Source: CAYPGJ01 sp050174775
GTDB lineage: Bacteria; Planctomycetota; Phycisphaerae; Phycisphaerales; UBA1924
Length of the DNA: 64,000 nt
Direction of reading: 5' to 3'
Assembly (NCBI GenBank): GCA_050174775.1
Contig: JBFXJP010000001.1
Span: forward strand, 744,001-808,000
In this document: positions 42,219-50,597 of the stretch, piece by piece
How the letters are laid out: the number at the start of each line of letters is the position of its first letter
Position numbering within the stretch: the stretch's first letter is position 1
Program-made: the position numbers and the translations under genes
Notes under the pieces: model-generated
The model's database searches: none
The model's input: only the letters and a program-made list of their open reading frames with translations
Told to the model about the DNA's origin: nothing

Positions 42219-42264
42219 GGGTGCGCGCGGGGTCGGCCCGCGCGGACGCAAGGAGGAGTCTTGG

Positions 42265-43116
42265 ATGCACACGTTCGTGAACAACATGAAGACGGTGTTG
42301 CTGATGGGCGCCCTGATGGGGCTGTTCGTCGCGGTGGGGAGTGTGTGGGGCGAGCGCGGGATGATCATGGCGCTGGCGTTCGGCGGCCTGATGAACGTGA
42401 TCGCGTGGTTCTTCTCGGACAAGATCGCGGTCGCTGCGATGCGGGGCAAGGAAGTGACTGCGCAGAGCGATCCGGCGCTGTACGGGCTGGTGGATGAGCT
42501 GCGTCAGCGGGCGGGGCTGCCGATGCCCAAGGTGTATGTGTGCCCGCATGAGGCGCCGAACGCGTTTGCGACGGGGAGATCGCCCAGGAAGGCGGCGGTG
42601 GCGGTGACTCGGGGGCTGATGCGGATGACGGACCGGGATGAGTTGGCGGGTGTGATTGCGCATGAGCTGGCGCACGTGAAGAACCGGGACACGCTGACGT
42701 CGTGCGTGGCCGCGACGATCGCGGGGGTGCTGGCGTTCCTGGCGCAGTGGGGCTTCTTCATGATGGGGGGCCGGCGCGAGGGACAGAACCCGCTGGTGAT
42801 GATCGGTGTGGTGATCTTGGGGGCGATCGGGGCGGCGCTGATCAAGGCGATGATCAGCCGATCGCGGGAGTATGTGGCGGACGCGGACGGGGCGCGGATT
42901 GCGGGGAGCCCGAGAGGGCTGATGAGCGCGCTGCAGAAGCTGGAGGTTGCGGCGGGGCGGATTCCGCTCGAGCAGCCGAACCCTGCGATGAACAACATGT
43001 TCATCGTGGAGCCGCTGGCGGGTGGGCAGGCGCTGGTGAATCTGTTTGCGAGCCACCCGCCGACGGAGAAGCGGATCGCGGCGCTGCGGAGCCTGGAGAT
43101 GGCGCCGGGGTTCTAA
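42265..43116 (+). CDS. htpX: Membrane zinc metalloprotease HtpX
   Basis: 283 residues from ATG 42265, with AAGGAGGAG upstream. Two N-terminal membrane helices (TVLLMGALMGLFVAVGSVWG; MIMALAFGGLMNVIAWFF) precede the metalloprotease domain. The zinc motif HELAH is at residues 133-137 (DELAGVIAHELAHVKNRDTL), and two further membrane segments follow (AATIAGVLAFLAQWGFFM; VMIGVVILGAIGAALIKAM). The third ligand region is SREYVADADGARIAGSP. HtpX degrades misfolded membrane proteins in the cytoplasmic membrane. A clear terminator follows 26 bases after its stop codon. Confidence 0.96.
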   Translation: MHTFVNNMKTVLLMGALMGLFVAVGSVWGERGMIMALAFGGLMNVIAWFFSDKIAVAAMRGKEVTAQSDPALYGLVDELRQRAGLPMPKVYVCPHEAPNAFATGRSPRKAAVAVTRGLMRMTDRDELAGVIAHELAHVKNRDTLTSCVAATIAGVLAFLAQWGFFMMGGRREGQNPLVMIGVVILGAIGAALIKAMISRSREYVADADGARIAGSPRGLMSALQKLEVAAGRIPLEQPNPAMNNMFIVEPLAGGQALVNLFASHPPTEKRIAALRSLEMAPGF

Positions 43117-43142
43117 GGGATAGACGTGATGTAGGGATGACT

Positions 43143-43175
43143 CCCCCACTGCTCGCGGAGCGGCGGGGGTTTTTT
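43143..43175 (+). terminator. Rho-independent terminator after htpX
   Basis: The stem is CCCCC/GGGGG plus CT/GG pairs and GCTC/GAGC around the loop GCG, with a single A-C mismatch. Six T residues follow directly (43170-43175). Only the plus strand has the T tract, so it serves htpX and not the convergent ftsI-like gene. Confidence 0.8.
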
Positions 43176-43190
43176 GTTGGGGCGTGGGGG

Positions 43191-45059
43191 TCAGTTGGCG
43201 TTGACGGCGGCTGCGGGCGCGGCGGGGTTGGGTTGCACGCCGAGGTAGCGGAGAGAGCGTTCGAGTGTGCGTCGGACGGCCGGGGCGGCCACGGCTGAGC
43301 CGCGGTGCTCGACGCGTTTGATGACGTCGGGGCCGGGATCGTCGATGGTGACGACGCAGACGAGTTGGGGGGCGTGGAGGGGGCCGGCGCCGACGAAGGA
43401 GGAGATGTACTGGTTGGGGAGGTAGCCGCGTTCGCCTTCGATGGCGACCTGTGCGGTGCCGGACTTGCCGAAGAGGATGTAGTCGAAGGTGACGTCCATC
43501 TTGCGGGACTTCATTCGGCGGTCGGCGCCTTCGAAGGTTTTGACCATGGCGAGGCGGGCGGCGGCGGCGACATGCCAGGGGATGACACGTCGGAGGACGT
43601 CGGGCTTGGAGTCGGCGGAGTTTGCGGCGGTGAGTCGGAGGGTGGGGAGGGTGCCCGCGAGCTCGCCCTGACGGGCGAAGACGGCGAAGGCGCGGGCGAG
43701 TTGTGCGGTGGTGACGCCGACTTCCTGGCCGAAGGAGACGGAGGTGTGGGTGTACTTGGACCACTTGGAGGTAGGGACGAGGTAGCCGGAGCGTTCGCCT
43801 GGGATGTTGAGGCCGGTGGTCTGGCCGAAGCCGAACTGTGTGAGGCCGTTGCGGATGAAGGTGAAGGGGACGCGCTCGACGGCCTGGGACATTCCGATGT
43901 TGGAGGAGTTGGAGAGGACCTCGCGCCAGGTGTGTGTGTCGCGCGGGATGGTGTCGCGGATGGGTCGGCCGTAGGAGGTGTACCAGGCTGAGCCCGTGCG
44001 GAAGAGCTCGTCGAGGCCGACTCTGCCGGTGTTGGTGATGAGTGCCCAGACGAAGGGCTTGAAGCAGGAGCCGGGTTCGTGGAGGTCGGTGAAGCAGCGG
44101 TTGCGTCCGGCGCCTGGGTGGAGGCGGCGGAGGGGGTCGGGCTTGATGACGGTGCGCCTGGTGATGCCGCCTGGCTTTGGTTGTTGTCCCCAGGGGACGG
44201 CGCGGCCTCGGAGGTCGCGGACGATGTCGGCCATGGCGAGGACTTCGCCGGTGGCGGGATCGACGAGCATGAGTCGGCCGCCCGCTGCATCGGCGTCTTC
44301 GACGGCGCGTTCGAGTTCCTCTTCGGCGATGTCCTGGAGGCGTGCGTCGATGGAGAGGCGGACGGGGGCGCCGGGGACTGGTGGTTTGTAGCCCTCGGGG
44401 TCGAGCCAGAGGGGAGAGCCGCGGGCGTCGCGGACGTAGCGGATGAGACCGTCGGAGCCTGAGAGTTTGGCGTCGAACTTGAGCTCGGCTCCGAACTGGC
44501 CGGAGTGATCTGCGTTGACGCGGCCCAGGAGGGAGGCGGCCAGCGCATCGCCGGGTCCGTCGCGGACCTGACGGTTCTCGAGGTGGACGCCGGGCATTTT
44601 GAGTGCGCGCACGGCTTCGACCTGCGCGTCGTCGAGGATGTTGGTGACGCGGACGTATCGGATGGGGGGAAGGCCGTCTTCCTTGCGTCGCTCGTTCGCG
44701 GCGAGACGGGGCATGAGGCGCTGCGCGAGGTCGACGGGGTCGAGGCCTGCGTTGCGCGCGAGGCGGAGCATGTTGTCTTCGTAGGGCTGGGGGAACCGCT
44801 CGGGGTCGATGAAGACGCGGTTTGCGATGCGGGAGAGGACGAGGGGGCGGCCTCGGCGGTCGAGGATGTCGCCTCGACGGGCCATTTCCGGCTTCATGGA
44901 AGCGCGGGCGTGCATGGCCGCGGCGAGGCGCGGGCTGGGGGCGAGTTGGAGTTGGACGACCCGCCCCAGCATGATGACGAGGAGGAGGGAGAGCGAGATG
45001 AAGGTGAGGCGCGCGGTCCAGATGGCGCGCGGGGCGTCGTGTCCGGAGGGGTTGCTCAT
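43191..45059 (-). CDS. ftsI: Class B penicillin-binding protein (FtsI-like transpeptidase)
   Basis: 622 residues from ATG 45059, overlapping the upstream ftsL-like stop by four bases. A single N-terminal membrane segment (LTFISLSLLLVIMLGRVVQL) is followed by a pedestal domain (MARRGDILDRRGRPLVLSRI, the typical class B start). The transpeptidase active site has SxxK in EPGSCFKPFVWAL, SxN in VLSNSSNIGMSQAV and KSGT in LFGKSGTAQVAIEGERG. It cross-links septal or elongation peptidoglycan. Position after rsmH, a LysM gene and an ftsL-like gene identifies it as the ftsI of a reduced division/cell-wall cluster. Mur genes do not follow; the next gene is convergent htpX. Confidence 0.9.
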   Translation of the reverse strand: MSNPSGHDAPRAIWTARLTFISLSLLLVIMLGRVVQLQLAPSPRLAAAMHARASMKPEMARRGDILDRRGRPLVLSRIANRVFIDPERFPQPYEDNMLRLARNAGLDPVDLAQRLMPRLAANERRKEDGLPPIRYVRVTNILDDAQVEAVRALKMPGVHLENRQVRDGPGDALAASLLGRVNADHSGQFGAELKFDAKLSGSDGLIRYVRDARGSPLWLDPEGYKPPVPGAPVRLSIDARLQDIAEEELERAVEDADAAGGRLMLVDPATGEVLAMADIVRDLRGRAVPWGQQPKPGGITRRTVIKPDPLRRLHPGAGRNRCFTDLHEPGSCFKPFVWALITNTGRVGLDELFRTGSAWYTSYGRPIRDTIPRDTHTWREVLSNSSNIGMSQAVERVPFTFIRNGLTQFGFGQTTGLNIPGERSGYLVPTSKWSKYTHTSVSFGQEVGVTTAQLARAFAVFARQGELAGTLPTLRLTAANSADSKPDVLRRVIPWHVAAAARLAMVKTFEGADRRMKSRKMDVTFDYILFGKSGTAQVAIEGERGYLPNQYISSFVGAGPLHAPQLVCVVTIDDPGPDVIKRVEHRGSAVAAPAVRRTLERSLRYLGVQPNPAAPAAAVNAN

Positions 45060-45430
45060 GCGCCGGGTCGTTGTGCTGTCTCGGGTGGCGGGTGGGGAGC
45101 GTCGGCGTGCGCCGGCTCCGGGGCTGGACGTGGCGACCAGATCAGGCCCTGACCGGTGGAGCACCAGGCGGGCGGGATGGGGCGCATATCGCCGAGGGTG
45201 GAGGCGAGTTGCTGGAGGCGGTTGGGCGCGAGGAGGTTGGCGATGTCGGAGCGGACCTGGCGCAGCGCGATGTCGTAGGAGGCGACTCGGTTGTGGGAGG
45301 CGATGACGTCGTGGGCCGCGAGGATGCGTTGCTGACGAACGGCGAGGAGGGCGGCGGCGGTGACGGCGATTCCGGCGAGGAGCACGGAGAGTTTGAGGAC
45401 GAGGTTGAGGCTGTGCGCGTTGGAGGTCAC
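45056..45430 (-). CDS. ftsL: FtsL-like small membrane protein
   Basis: 124 residues from GTG 45430. One hydrophobic helix lies near the N-terminus (LNLVLKLSVLLAGIAVTAAA), followed by a heptad-like helix (LAVRQQRILAAHDVIASHNR; DIALRQVRSDIANLLAPN) and a Pro-rich tail. This size, topology and position directly before ftsI are as in FtsL, a coiled-coil division protein that works with FtsB and FtsI/FtsW. FtsL is poorly conserved in sequence, so the assignment is by context. Confidence 0.65.
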   Translation of the reverse strand: MTSNAHSLNLVLKLSVLLAGIAVTAAALLAVRQQRILAAHDVIASHNRVASYDIALRQVRSDIANLLAPNRLQQLASTLGDMRPIPPAWCSTGQGLIWSPRPAPEPAHADAPHPPPETAQRPGA

Positions 45431-45434
45431 GGCG

Positions 45435-46361
45435 TCACTTGGGAGGGAGCTTGATGGACTGGCCGACGCGGAGGTCGGTGGGCTTGAGGCCCGGGTTGGC
45501 GTCCTGGATCTCCTTCCAGCGCTTGGCGGTCCCGAGCTGGGAGGATGCGATGGAGCCGAGGGTGTCGCCCTTCTTGATGGTGTAGGTGCGCGGGGAGGGC
45601 TTGGAGTCGGCCTTCGAGGGCTTATCGTTCTTGGCGGGCTCGTTCGCGGGCTTGGTTGCCGGCTTCGAGGAGGGGGCGTCGTTCGACTTGGATTGGGATG
45701 CGGGGAGACGGAGGCGTGTGCCTGCGCGGATCTCGCCGTCGGAGCCGATGCGGTCCTTGTTGGCTTCGAGGAGCTTGGTGAAGGCGGCGCCCGTGCCGAG
45801 GTGGATTTCGGCGAGGCCCCAGAGGGTGTCGCCCTCGCGGACCACGATCTCGTTCGACGAGGTCGTCGGGGTGGGCGTGTTGTTCGCGGCAGTGGGCTGC
45901 GTGTTGTTGGGGATGAAGGGGACGGTCTTGGCCGCGGGCGGGTCGACGTAGCCGAGCTCGATGCCCTCCTGACGGGCGAGCTGCTCGAGCGTCTTGATCT
46001 GCTCATCGGCGGTGAGCTGGGGAGCGGAATCGGGGACGCCGGAGGGGAGGATGGTCGTGGTGGGGTCGTTTGCCTGTGCGAGGGTGGCGTTGGGGTCCGC
46101 AAGAGCGCCGCTCACAGCGGGAGCCGCGGGCTCTGCGTTGGCCTGACGCGGGCCCAAGGGGAGCGCCCAGCCGTTGCGCTCGGGCTCGGTGATCGCCGGG
46201 ATTGTGGTGGTGCGTGCCGCGGCGGGCGGCGCGGAGAGGTCGGCGTCGACCTGGGCGATGCGCGCGTTGCGGGCGCCTGAGAGGTGATCGGAGATGAGGA
46301 CGCCCACGACAAGGACGAGGGCGGAGCCGAGAATAAGTGCGAGTTTGATCTCACGAGTCAT
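45435..46361 (-). CDS. Membrane-anchored protein with two LysM domains
   Basis: 308 residues from ATG 46361 (MTREIKLALILGSALVLVVG, an N-terminal membrane anchor); a start 51 bases earlier is possible but gives a less natural anchor. An Ala/Pro/Thr-rich linker follows. LysM 1 is NEIVVREGDTLWGLAEIHLG...GTRLRLP (about 185-240) and LysM 2 is RTYTIKKGDTLGSIASSQLG...VGQSIKLPP near the C-terminus. LysM domains bind N-acetylglucosamine in peptidoglycan. Its location between rsmH and ftsL/ftsI suggests a role in targeting cell-wall synthesis or division. The arrangement is not the standard dcw order. Confidence 0.85.
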   Translation of the reverse strand: MTREIKLALILGSALVLVVGVLISDHLSGARNARIAQVDADLSAPPAAARTTTIPAITEPERNGWALPLGPRQANAEPAAPAVSGALADPNATLAQANDPTTTILPSGVPDSAPQLTADEQIKTLEQLARQEGIELGYVDPPAAKTVPFIPNNTQPTAANNTPTPTTSSNEIVVREGDTLWGLAEIHLGTGAAFTKLLEANKDRIGSDGEIRAGTRLRLPASQSKSNDAPSSKPATKPANEPAKNDKPSKADSKPSPRTYTIKKGDTLGSIASSQLGTAKRWKEIQDANPGLKPTDLRVGQSIKLPPK

Positions 46362-46516
46362 GTCGGAGGCTTCCGTGCCTGATGGTTCCGGGAACCGAAA
46401 GGAATCGCCCATACCGATCCATCGGCGGGCGAGTTATACCAGTTCGTGCTGGAATCGCGTGCAAGTCTTGTAGCGGGAGATGTTTGCGGAGGGCGCGGTC
46501 CTTGCGGGTGAAGGTC

Positions 46517-47452
46517 TCAATTCGCGAGGCGTACGGCACGGAGCTTTGCGGACCGTGCGCGTGGGTTTTCGGCGATTTCGGGGGGTGTAGCAGGCGTGGG
46601 TCGGGTGGAGTCGGTGTGAGCCCACGAGGCGAGGCATCGCTCGACGAGGCGTGAGAAGGTCTGTTTGACGAGTCGATCTTCAAGAGAATGAAACGAAAGG
46701 AAGGCGATTCGGGCGTGGGGTCGTAGCCAGCGGGAGGCAGGCGGTAGAGAGGCGGCTCGTTCGACGGCGTGGAGAAGAGCGGAGAGGGCTCCGAGTTCGT
46801 CGTTCACGGCGATGCGGAGGGCTTGGAAGGTTCGGGTAGCCGGGTCGATGCCCGAGGGGTCGCGCCGTGAGGGTGGGATGGCGGAGCGAACGATGTTGGC
46901 GAGTTGCGTCGTGGTGGTTATCGGCGTGGAGGCCCGTGCGACGGTGATTTTTTGCGCGATCTGGCGGGCGAGGCGCTCCTCGCCGAAATCGCTGAGGATT
47001 TGGGCGAGTTCGTGGGCGGGGAGGGAGTTGATGAGTTCGGCTGCTGAGGTGGGAGAAGCGGGGTCGTAGCGCATGTCGAGCGGTCCCTCTTTCTGGAAGG
47101 AGAAGCCGCGGGCCGGGTTGTCGACATGGGGGGAGGCGAAGCCGAGGTCTGCGAGGAGTGCGTCGGCAGGGAGCGCGAGTTCGAGGAGACGTCGGGGGAG
47201 GTCTGCGAAGTTGGAGTGGAGGGGCACGAGGCGCGGGAGGGCTTCGAGTTCATCCCGGAGGCGCTGCTCTGCCAGGATGAGGTGTGAGGGATCGGCGTCG
47301 TTGAGGACGAGGGTTCCATCGGCGCCAACGGCGCGGGCGAAGAGGACGGAGTGGCCGCCCAGGCCGACGGTGGCGTCGACGATGGTCTCGGCGGGTTGGG
47401 GCGCGAGCGCGGCCAGGACCTCGGCGGGCATGACTGGGGCGTGTCTGGGCAC
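46517..47452 (-). CDS. rsmH: 16S rRNA (cytosine-1402-N4)-methyltransferase
   Basis: 311 residues from GTG 47452. The start HAPVMPAEVLAALAPQPAET, the SAM motif VDATVGLGGHSVLFARAVG and the conserved YDPASPTSAAELINSLPAHE are diagnostic. FGEERLARQIAQKI, TFQALRIAVNDEL and AFLSFHSLEDRLVKQTF also match RsmH/MraW. It methylates C1402 of 16S rRNA and usually opens the division/cell-wall cluster, after mraZ. Here mraZ is missing upstream; instead a divergent SppA-like gene starts 35 bases away. Confidence 0.96.
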   Translation of the reverse strand: MPRHAPVMPAEVLAALAPQPAETIVDATVGLGGHSVLFARAVGADGTLVLNDADPSHLILAEQRLRDELEALPRLVPLHSNFADLPRRLLELALPADALLADLGFASPHVDNPARGFSFQKEGPLDMRYDPASPTSAAELINSLPAHELAQILSDFGEERLARQIAQKITVARASTPITTTTQLANIVRSAIPPSRRDPSGIDPATRTFQALRIAVNDELGALSALLHAVERAASLPPASRWLRPHARIAFLSFHSLEDRLVKQTFSRLVERCLASWAHTDSTRPTPATPPEIAENPRARSAKLRAVRLAN

Positions 47453-47487
47453 GGGGTGAGCGTACCGGGAGGAGGTAGACTGGGGCT

Positions 47488-48459
47488 ATGAGGGTGCGAG
47501 CGGTGTTGATCGGTGTGGTGGTGTTGGCGCTGGCTGGGTGTTTGCCGGATCGGATCGTGCTCGATCTGAAGCCGGATGAGGGGGTGCTGGAGGAAACGCT
47601 GGTGATGGTGGGGCCGTCGGGTCGCGATGGGCCGAAGGTGGCGCTGATCGACGTGCGGGGGTTGATCGCGGATGCCTCGGCGCCGGGGCTGGTGGGGAGC
47701 GGGTCGAACCCGGTGGATGAGTTTGTTGCGCGGCTGGCAAAGGCCGCGGATGATCATGAGGTGCGCGCGGTGGTGGTGCGGATCAATTCGCCCGGGGGGA
47801 CGGTGACCGGGTCCGATGCGATGTACCGGGAGTTGGCGCGGTTCCGGGAGCGGACGGGGAAGCCTGTGGTGGCGTGTCTCTCCGAGGTGGCTGCATCGGG
47901 CGGGTATTACCTCGCGCTCGGAGCGGATGAGATCGTTGCGGCGCCGACGACGATCACGGGGTCGGTGGGCGTGATCATGCAGACGGTGAACGTGAGCCGC
48001 GGGCTGTCGATGATCGGGGTTGAGGCGCGTTCGGTGACGAGCGGTCCGAACAAGGCGTTGGCGAGCCCGCTGGAGCCTGCGCAGGAGGAGCATTACGCGA
48101 TCCTGCAGGGGATGGTTGATGAGTTCTACGGGAGGTTTCGAGGGCTGGTGCGGGAGAGGCGGAGTGGTGTGTCGGGGGATGATCTGGCGCGGTGCACGGA
48201 CGGGCGCGTGGTGACGGGGATGGAGGCTGCGCGGGTGGGGATGGTGGACGGGGTCGGGGACATACACGACGCGGTGGCGCGCGCGATGGAGCGCGCGGGG
48301 CTGACGCGGGCGCGGGTGGTGAAGTACCACGGGAGGGGCGCGAGCGTGCGCACGGCGTATGCACGCGGGGGAGAGGATGAGGGGGCGTTCAGCGTGCGGG
48401 TGTCGGGGGAGGGGCTTGGGGTGTTGCCGGCGGGCTTCTACTATCTGTGGAGGCCTTGA
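47488..48459 (+). CDS. SppA-like S49 peptidase, lipoprotein form
   Basis: 323 residues from ATG 47488, with GGGAGGAGG upstream. The N-terminus RAVLIGVVVLALAGC has a lipobox (LAGC, Cys18). The S49 domain includes VVVRINSPGGTVTGSDAMYR, the nucleophile Ser137 in CLSEVAASGGYYLALGADEI, and the general-base Lys189 in VTSGPNKALASPLEP, as in short (36K) SppA. It probably cleaves signal peptides or small membrane proteins outside the cytoplasmic membrane. The acylated N-terminus differs from the membrane-helix anchor usual in SppA. A long SppA is encoded at 27636. Confidence 0.9.
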   Translation: MRVRAVLIGVVVLALAGCLPDRIVLDLKPDEGVLEETLVMVGPSGRDGPKVALIDVRGLIADASAPGLVGSGSNPVDEFVARLAKAADDHEVRAVVVRINSPGGTVTGSDAMYRELARFRERTGKPVVACLSEVAASGGYYLALGADEIVAAPTTITGSVGVIMQTVNVSRGLSMIGVEARSVTSGPNKALASPLEPAQEEHYAILQGMVDEFYGRFRGLVRERRSGVSGDDLARCTDGRVVTGMEAARVGMVDGVGDIHDAVARAMERAGLTRARVVKYHGRGASVRTAYARGGEDEGAFSVRVSGEGLGVLPAGFYYLWRP

Positions 48460-48470
48460 GGAGGCGCGCG

Positions 48471-48839
48471 ATGGTGCACTTTGACTGCCCGAAGTGCGGC
48501 AAGAAGCTGGACGTGGATTCGGGATTTCGCGGCGCGGTGGCGCGGTGTGATTCGTGCGGGGCGTTGATCAGCGTGCCGACGAAGGATGCGCATGGCGGGG
48601 GGGAGGCTGTGAAGCGGCCTTCGCGACCGCCGAAGCCTGAGGAGTATGCGGATCACGGGCCTGGTGTTGTGCGGAAGCGAGCGGGAACGCCGGTGTGGGT
48701 GGTGGTGACGATCGGGGTGATCGCGCTGAGTCTGATCGTGGGCGGGCTTTGGTGGTCGGGCGCGCTGCCTGGATTGGGGCAGACGACGCAGCGCACGACG
48801 GCTCCGCCTCCTGCGGCGGGCGCGGATGCGACGCCTTGA
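48471..48839 (+). CDS. Zinc-ribbon protein with one C-terminal membrane segment
   Basis: 122 residues from ATG 48471, with GAGGAGG upstream. The start MVHFDCPKCGKKLDVDSGFR and AVARCDSCGALISVP form a CxxC...CxxC zinc ribbon (Cys6, Cys9, Cys26, Cys29). A basic, Pro-rich linker leads to one membrane helix (VWVVVTIGVIALSLIVGG) and a short outside tail. Planctomycetes encode many such zinc-ribbon membrane proteins of unknown function. It follows the SppA-like gene by 11 bases. Confidence 0.8.
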   Translation: MVHFDCPKCGKKLDVDSGFRGAVARCDSCGALISVPTKDAHGGGEAVKRPSRPPKPEEYADHGPGVVRKRAGTPVWVVVTIGVIALSLIVGGLWWSGALPGLGQTTQRTTAPPPAAGADATP

Positions 48840-48911
48840 TCGGGCGCGTGTGATTTCGTCGACCTATCGTGATGGCTCGTGCAGTGGGGAGATACGAGAA
48901 GGAGTTCGCGC

Positions 48912-49508
48912 ATGCGCATCGGGACGGGAGTGATGATCGCGGGGTTTGTGGCGTTGGTGGTGGGCGTGGTGGCGGGGGCGAGCGCGTCGGGTCGCGCGTC
49001 GATCTCGGCGGAGCGTCCGATGGTTGCGGTGTGCGACGTGTTCGGGGTTGTGGAGACGCTGATGGACAGCGACCGGTATCAGCCGGCGCGGAAGGAGGCG
49101 GGAGAGGCCGCGGACAAGGCGCTGGCGCCGTTGCGCGAGCGGTTGGAGGCGCTGGGGGCGAAGGGGAGGAGCCTGCCGGAGACGGACCCTTCGCTGCCTG
49201 ATTTGGCGCGCGAGTATCAGCGGGCGCAGGCGGAGCTGCAGCAGCGGACGGCTGAGGCGGCGCGGGAGATGGAGACGCTCACGTCGAAGCAGCTGAAGGA
49301 GGCGTATCTGACGGCGCGCGCGAGCGCGGACGCCGTGGCGGAGCAGCTGGGCTTTGCGTACGTGGTTGCGTCTCGTCTGCCGGACAAGGAGGTGGACGGG
49401 ACGGATTCGGCGTCGGTGGTGCGCGCGATGCTGGCGCGGCCGGTGCTCCGTTTTCCGGAGGACGCGGACATCACGGCGGACGTGCTGGCGGACCTGAAGC
49501 TGGACTGA
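48912..49508 (+). CDS. OmpH/Skp-like periplasmic protein
   Basis: 198 residues from ATG 48912, with AAGGAG eight bases upstream. A signal peptide or anchor (VMIAGFVALVVGVVAGASAS) precedes PMVAVCDVFGVVETLMDSDR, matching the short strand at the start of OmpH. A long charged helix follows (PARKEAGEAADKALAPLRER; EYQRAQAELQQRTAEAAREM) and the C-terminal domain (ASADAVAEQLGFAYVVASRL) is as in Skp. Skp family proteins hold unfolded outer-membrane proteins. No bamA or lpx gene accompanies it here, so the role is by family only. Confidence 0.8.
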   Translation: MRIGTGVMIAGFVALVVGVVAGASASGRASISAERPMVAVCDVFGVVETLMDSDRYQPARKEAGEAADKALAPLRERLEALGAKGRSLPETDPSLPDLAREYQRAQAELQQRTAEAAREMETLTSKQLKEAYLTARASADAVAEQLGFAYVVASRLPDKEVDGTDSASVVRAMLARPVLRFPEDADITADVLADLKLD

Positions 49509-49535
49509 TGGCGCGGGCGCGCTGCTCAGGGGTGG

Positions 49536-49802
49536 TCAGCGGATCAGCAGGTGCTGGTTGGAATCGTTGAGGATGGCTGTGGCCTGTCGCGCGCCTGCGG
49601 TGTAGAGCCATGCGCGGTTGGACTGGTCGATGAGGACGGCGGCGCCGTTCTCGGGGATGGCGAGCAGGCGCAGGGAGTAGGTCTGGCCTGAGGGATCGCC
49701 CGCGAGTGCGTGGGGGGTGCGGGGCGAGACGATCCAGGCGAGCGCGAGGATGATCGCGGCGGCCAGGATGGTGTGTGAGAGGCGGGGCTGCTTGCGTTGC
49801 AT
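49536..49802 (-). CDS. Small membrane-anchored hypothetical protein (88 aa)
   Basis: 88 residues from ATG 49802, chosen because GGAGGAG lies upstream; the frame extends 22 codons further back. The N-terminus has one hydrophobic segment (ILAAAIILALAWIVS) near residues 13-27, then an outside domain of about 60 residues (YSLRLLAIPENGAAVLIDQS; RQATAILNDSNQHLLIR) that could be a short beta sheet. No motif is recognised. Convergent with the OmpH-like gene. The strong ribosome site supports it. Confidence 0.65.
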   Translation of the reverse strand: MQRKQPRLSHTILAAAIILALAWIVSPRTPHALAGDPSGQTYSLRLLAIPENGAAVLIDQSNRAWLYTAGARQATAILNDSNQHLLIR

Positions 49803-49874
49803 GAGTTCTCCTCCGATGTCGGCGCGTGCGGGCGCCGTGTTGGGAATGGGTACGGTCGGGGTGCGCAAGAGGTT

Positions 49875-50597
49875 TCAGCGCGTGGCTGTGAGTGCGTCGG
49901 CCATGACGGTGGTGAGCTCTTCGGCAAGGGCGCGTTTCACGTCGGGCATGGCGGGCGCGGCGTCGCCCAGTTCGTTCCTGAGGCTGGTGACGGGTCGGCC
50001 GGTGAGGCCGCAGGGGACGATGAGGGAGAAGTGGTCGAGGTTGGTGGAGACGTTGAGGGCGAGGCCGTGGAGCGTGACCCAGCGTTTCACGCGGACGCCG
50101 ATGGCGCAGAGTTTGGCTGCGTCTGTTGGTGAGGGGGTGTCGGTCCAGACTCCTGTGGCGCCCTGATCGCGGCGCGTGTGGAGGGCGAAGCGGGCTGCGA
50201 CACGGATGGCGATTTCCTCGAGCGTGCGGACGTAGTGGTGGAGTGACCAGTGGAGGCGGTTGAGGTCGAGGATGGGGTAGGCGACGAGTTGGCCTGGGCC
50301 GTGGTAGGTGATGTCGCCACCGCGGTCGGTCTCGCGGACTTCGATGTCGTGGCGCGCGAGGAGATCGGGTGAGGCGAGGAGGTGCTTGCGCGCGTCGGGC
50401 CTGCGGGAGATGGTGACGACGGGGGGATCGTGCTCGAGGAGGAGGAGGACGCCGGCCGGTGTGGGGTCGGGGGCGTCGCGCCAGGAGAGGACGCGGGCGT
50501 GCTCTTGGAGTTGGCGCGCGTATGCGGGCTCGTAGGGGATGCGGCCCAGGTCGTGGACGAGGAGGACGTTGTTGGTGTTTGGGACGGGCGCGGTCAC
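49875..50597 (-). CDS. lipB: Octanoyl-[acyl-carrier-protein]:protein octanoyltransferase LipB
   Basis: 240 residues from GTG 50597; the start overlaps the stop of the RND pump gene (GTGA). The LipB signatures are VRETDRGGDITYHGPGQLVA and YPILDLNRL, then AAKLCAIGVRVKRWVTLHGL with the catalytic Lys162, and FSLIVPCGLTGRPVTSL with the nucleophile Cys196. It moves octanoate from ACP to apoproteins, the first step of lipoate synthesis for the PDH E2 protein encoded at 5469. lipA is not in the window. Being translationally coupled to a drug-efflux pump is an odd operon partner. Confidence 0.95.
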   Translation of the reverse strand: MTAPVPNTNNVLLVHDLGRIPYEPAYARQLQEHARVLSWRDAPDPTPAGVLLLLEHDPPVVTISRRPDARKHLLASPDLLARHDIEVRETDRGGDITYHGPGQLVAYPILDLNRLHWSLHHYVRTLEEIAIRVAARFALHTRRDQGATGVWTDTPSPTDAAKLCAIGVRVKRWVTLHGLALNVSTNLDHFSLIVPCGLTGRPVTSLRNELGDAAPAMPDVKRALAEELTTVMADALTATR

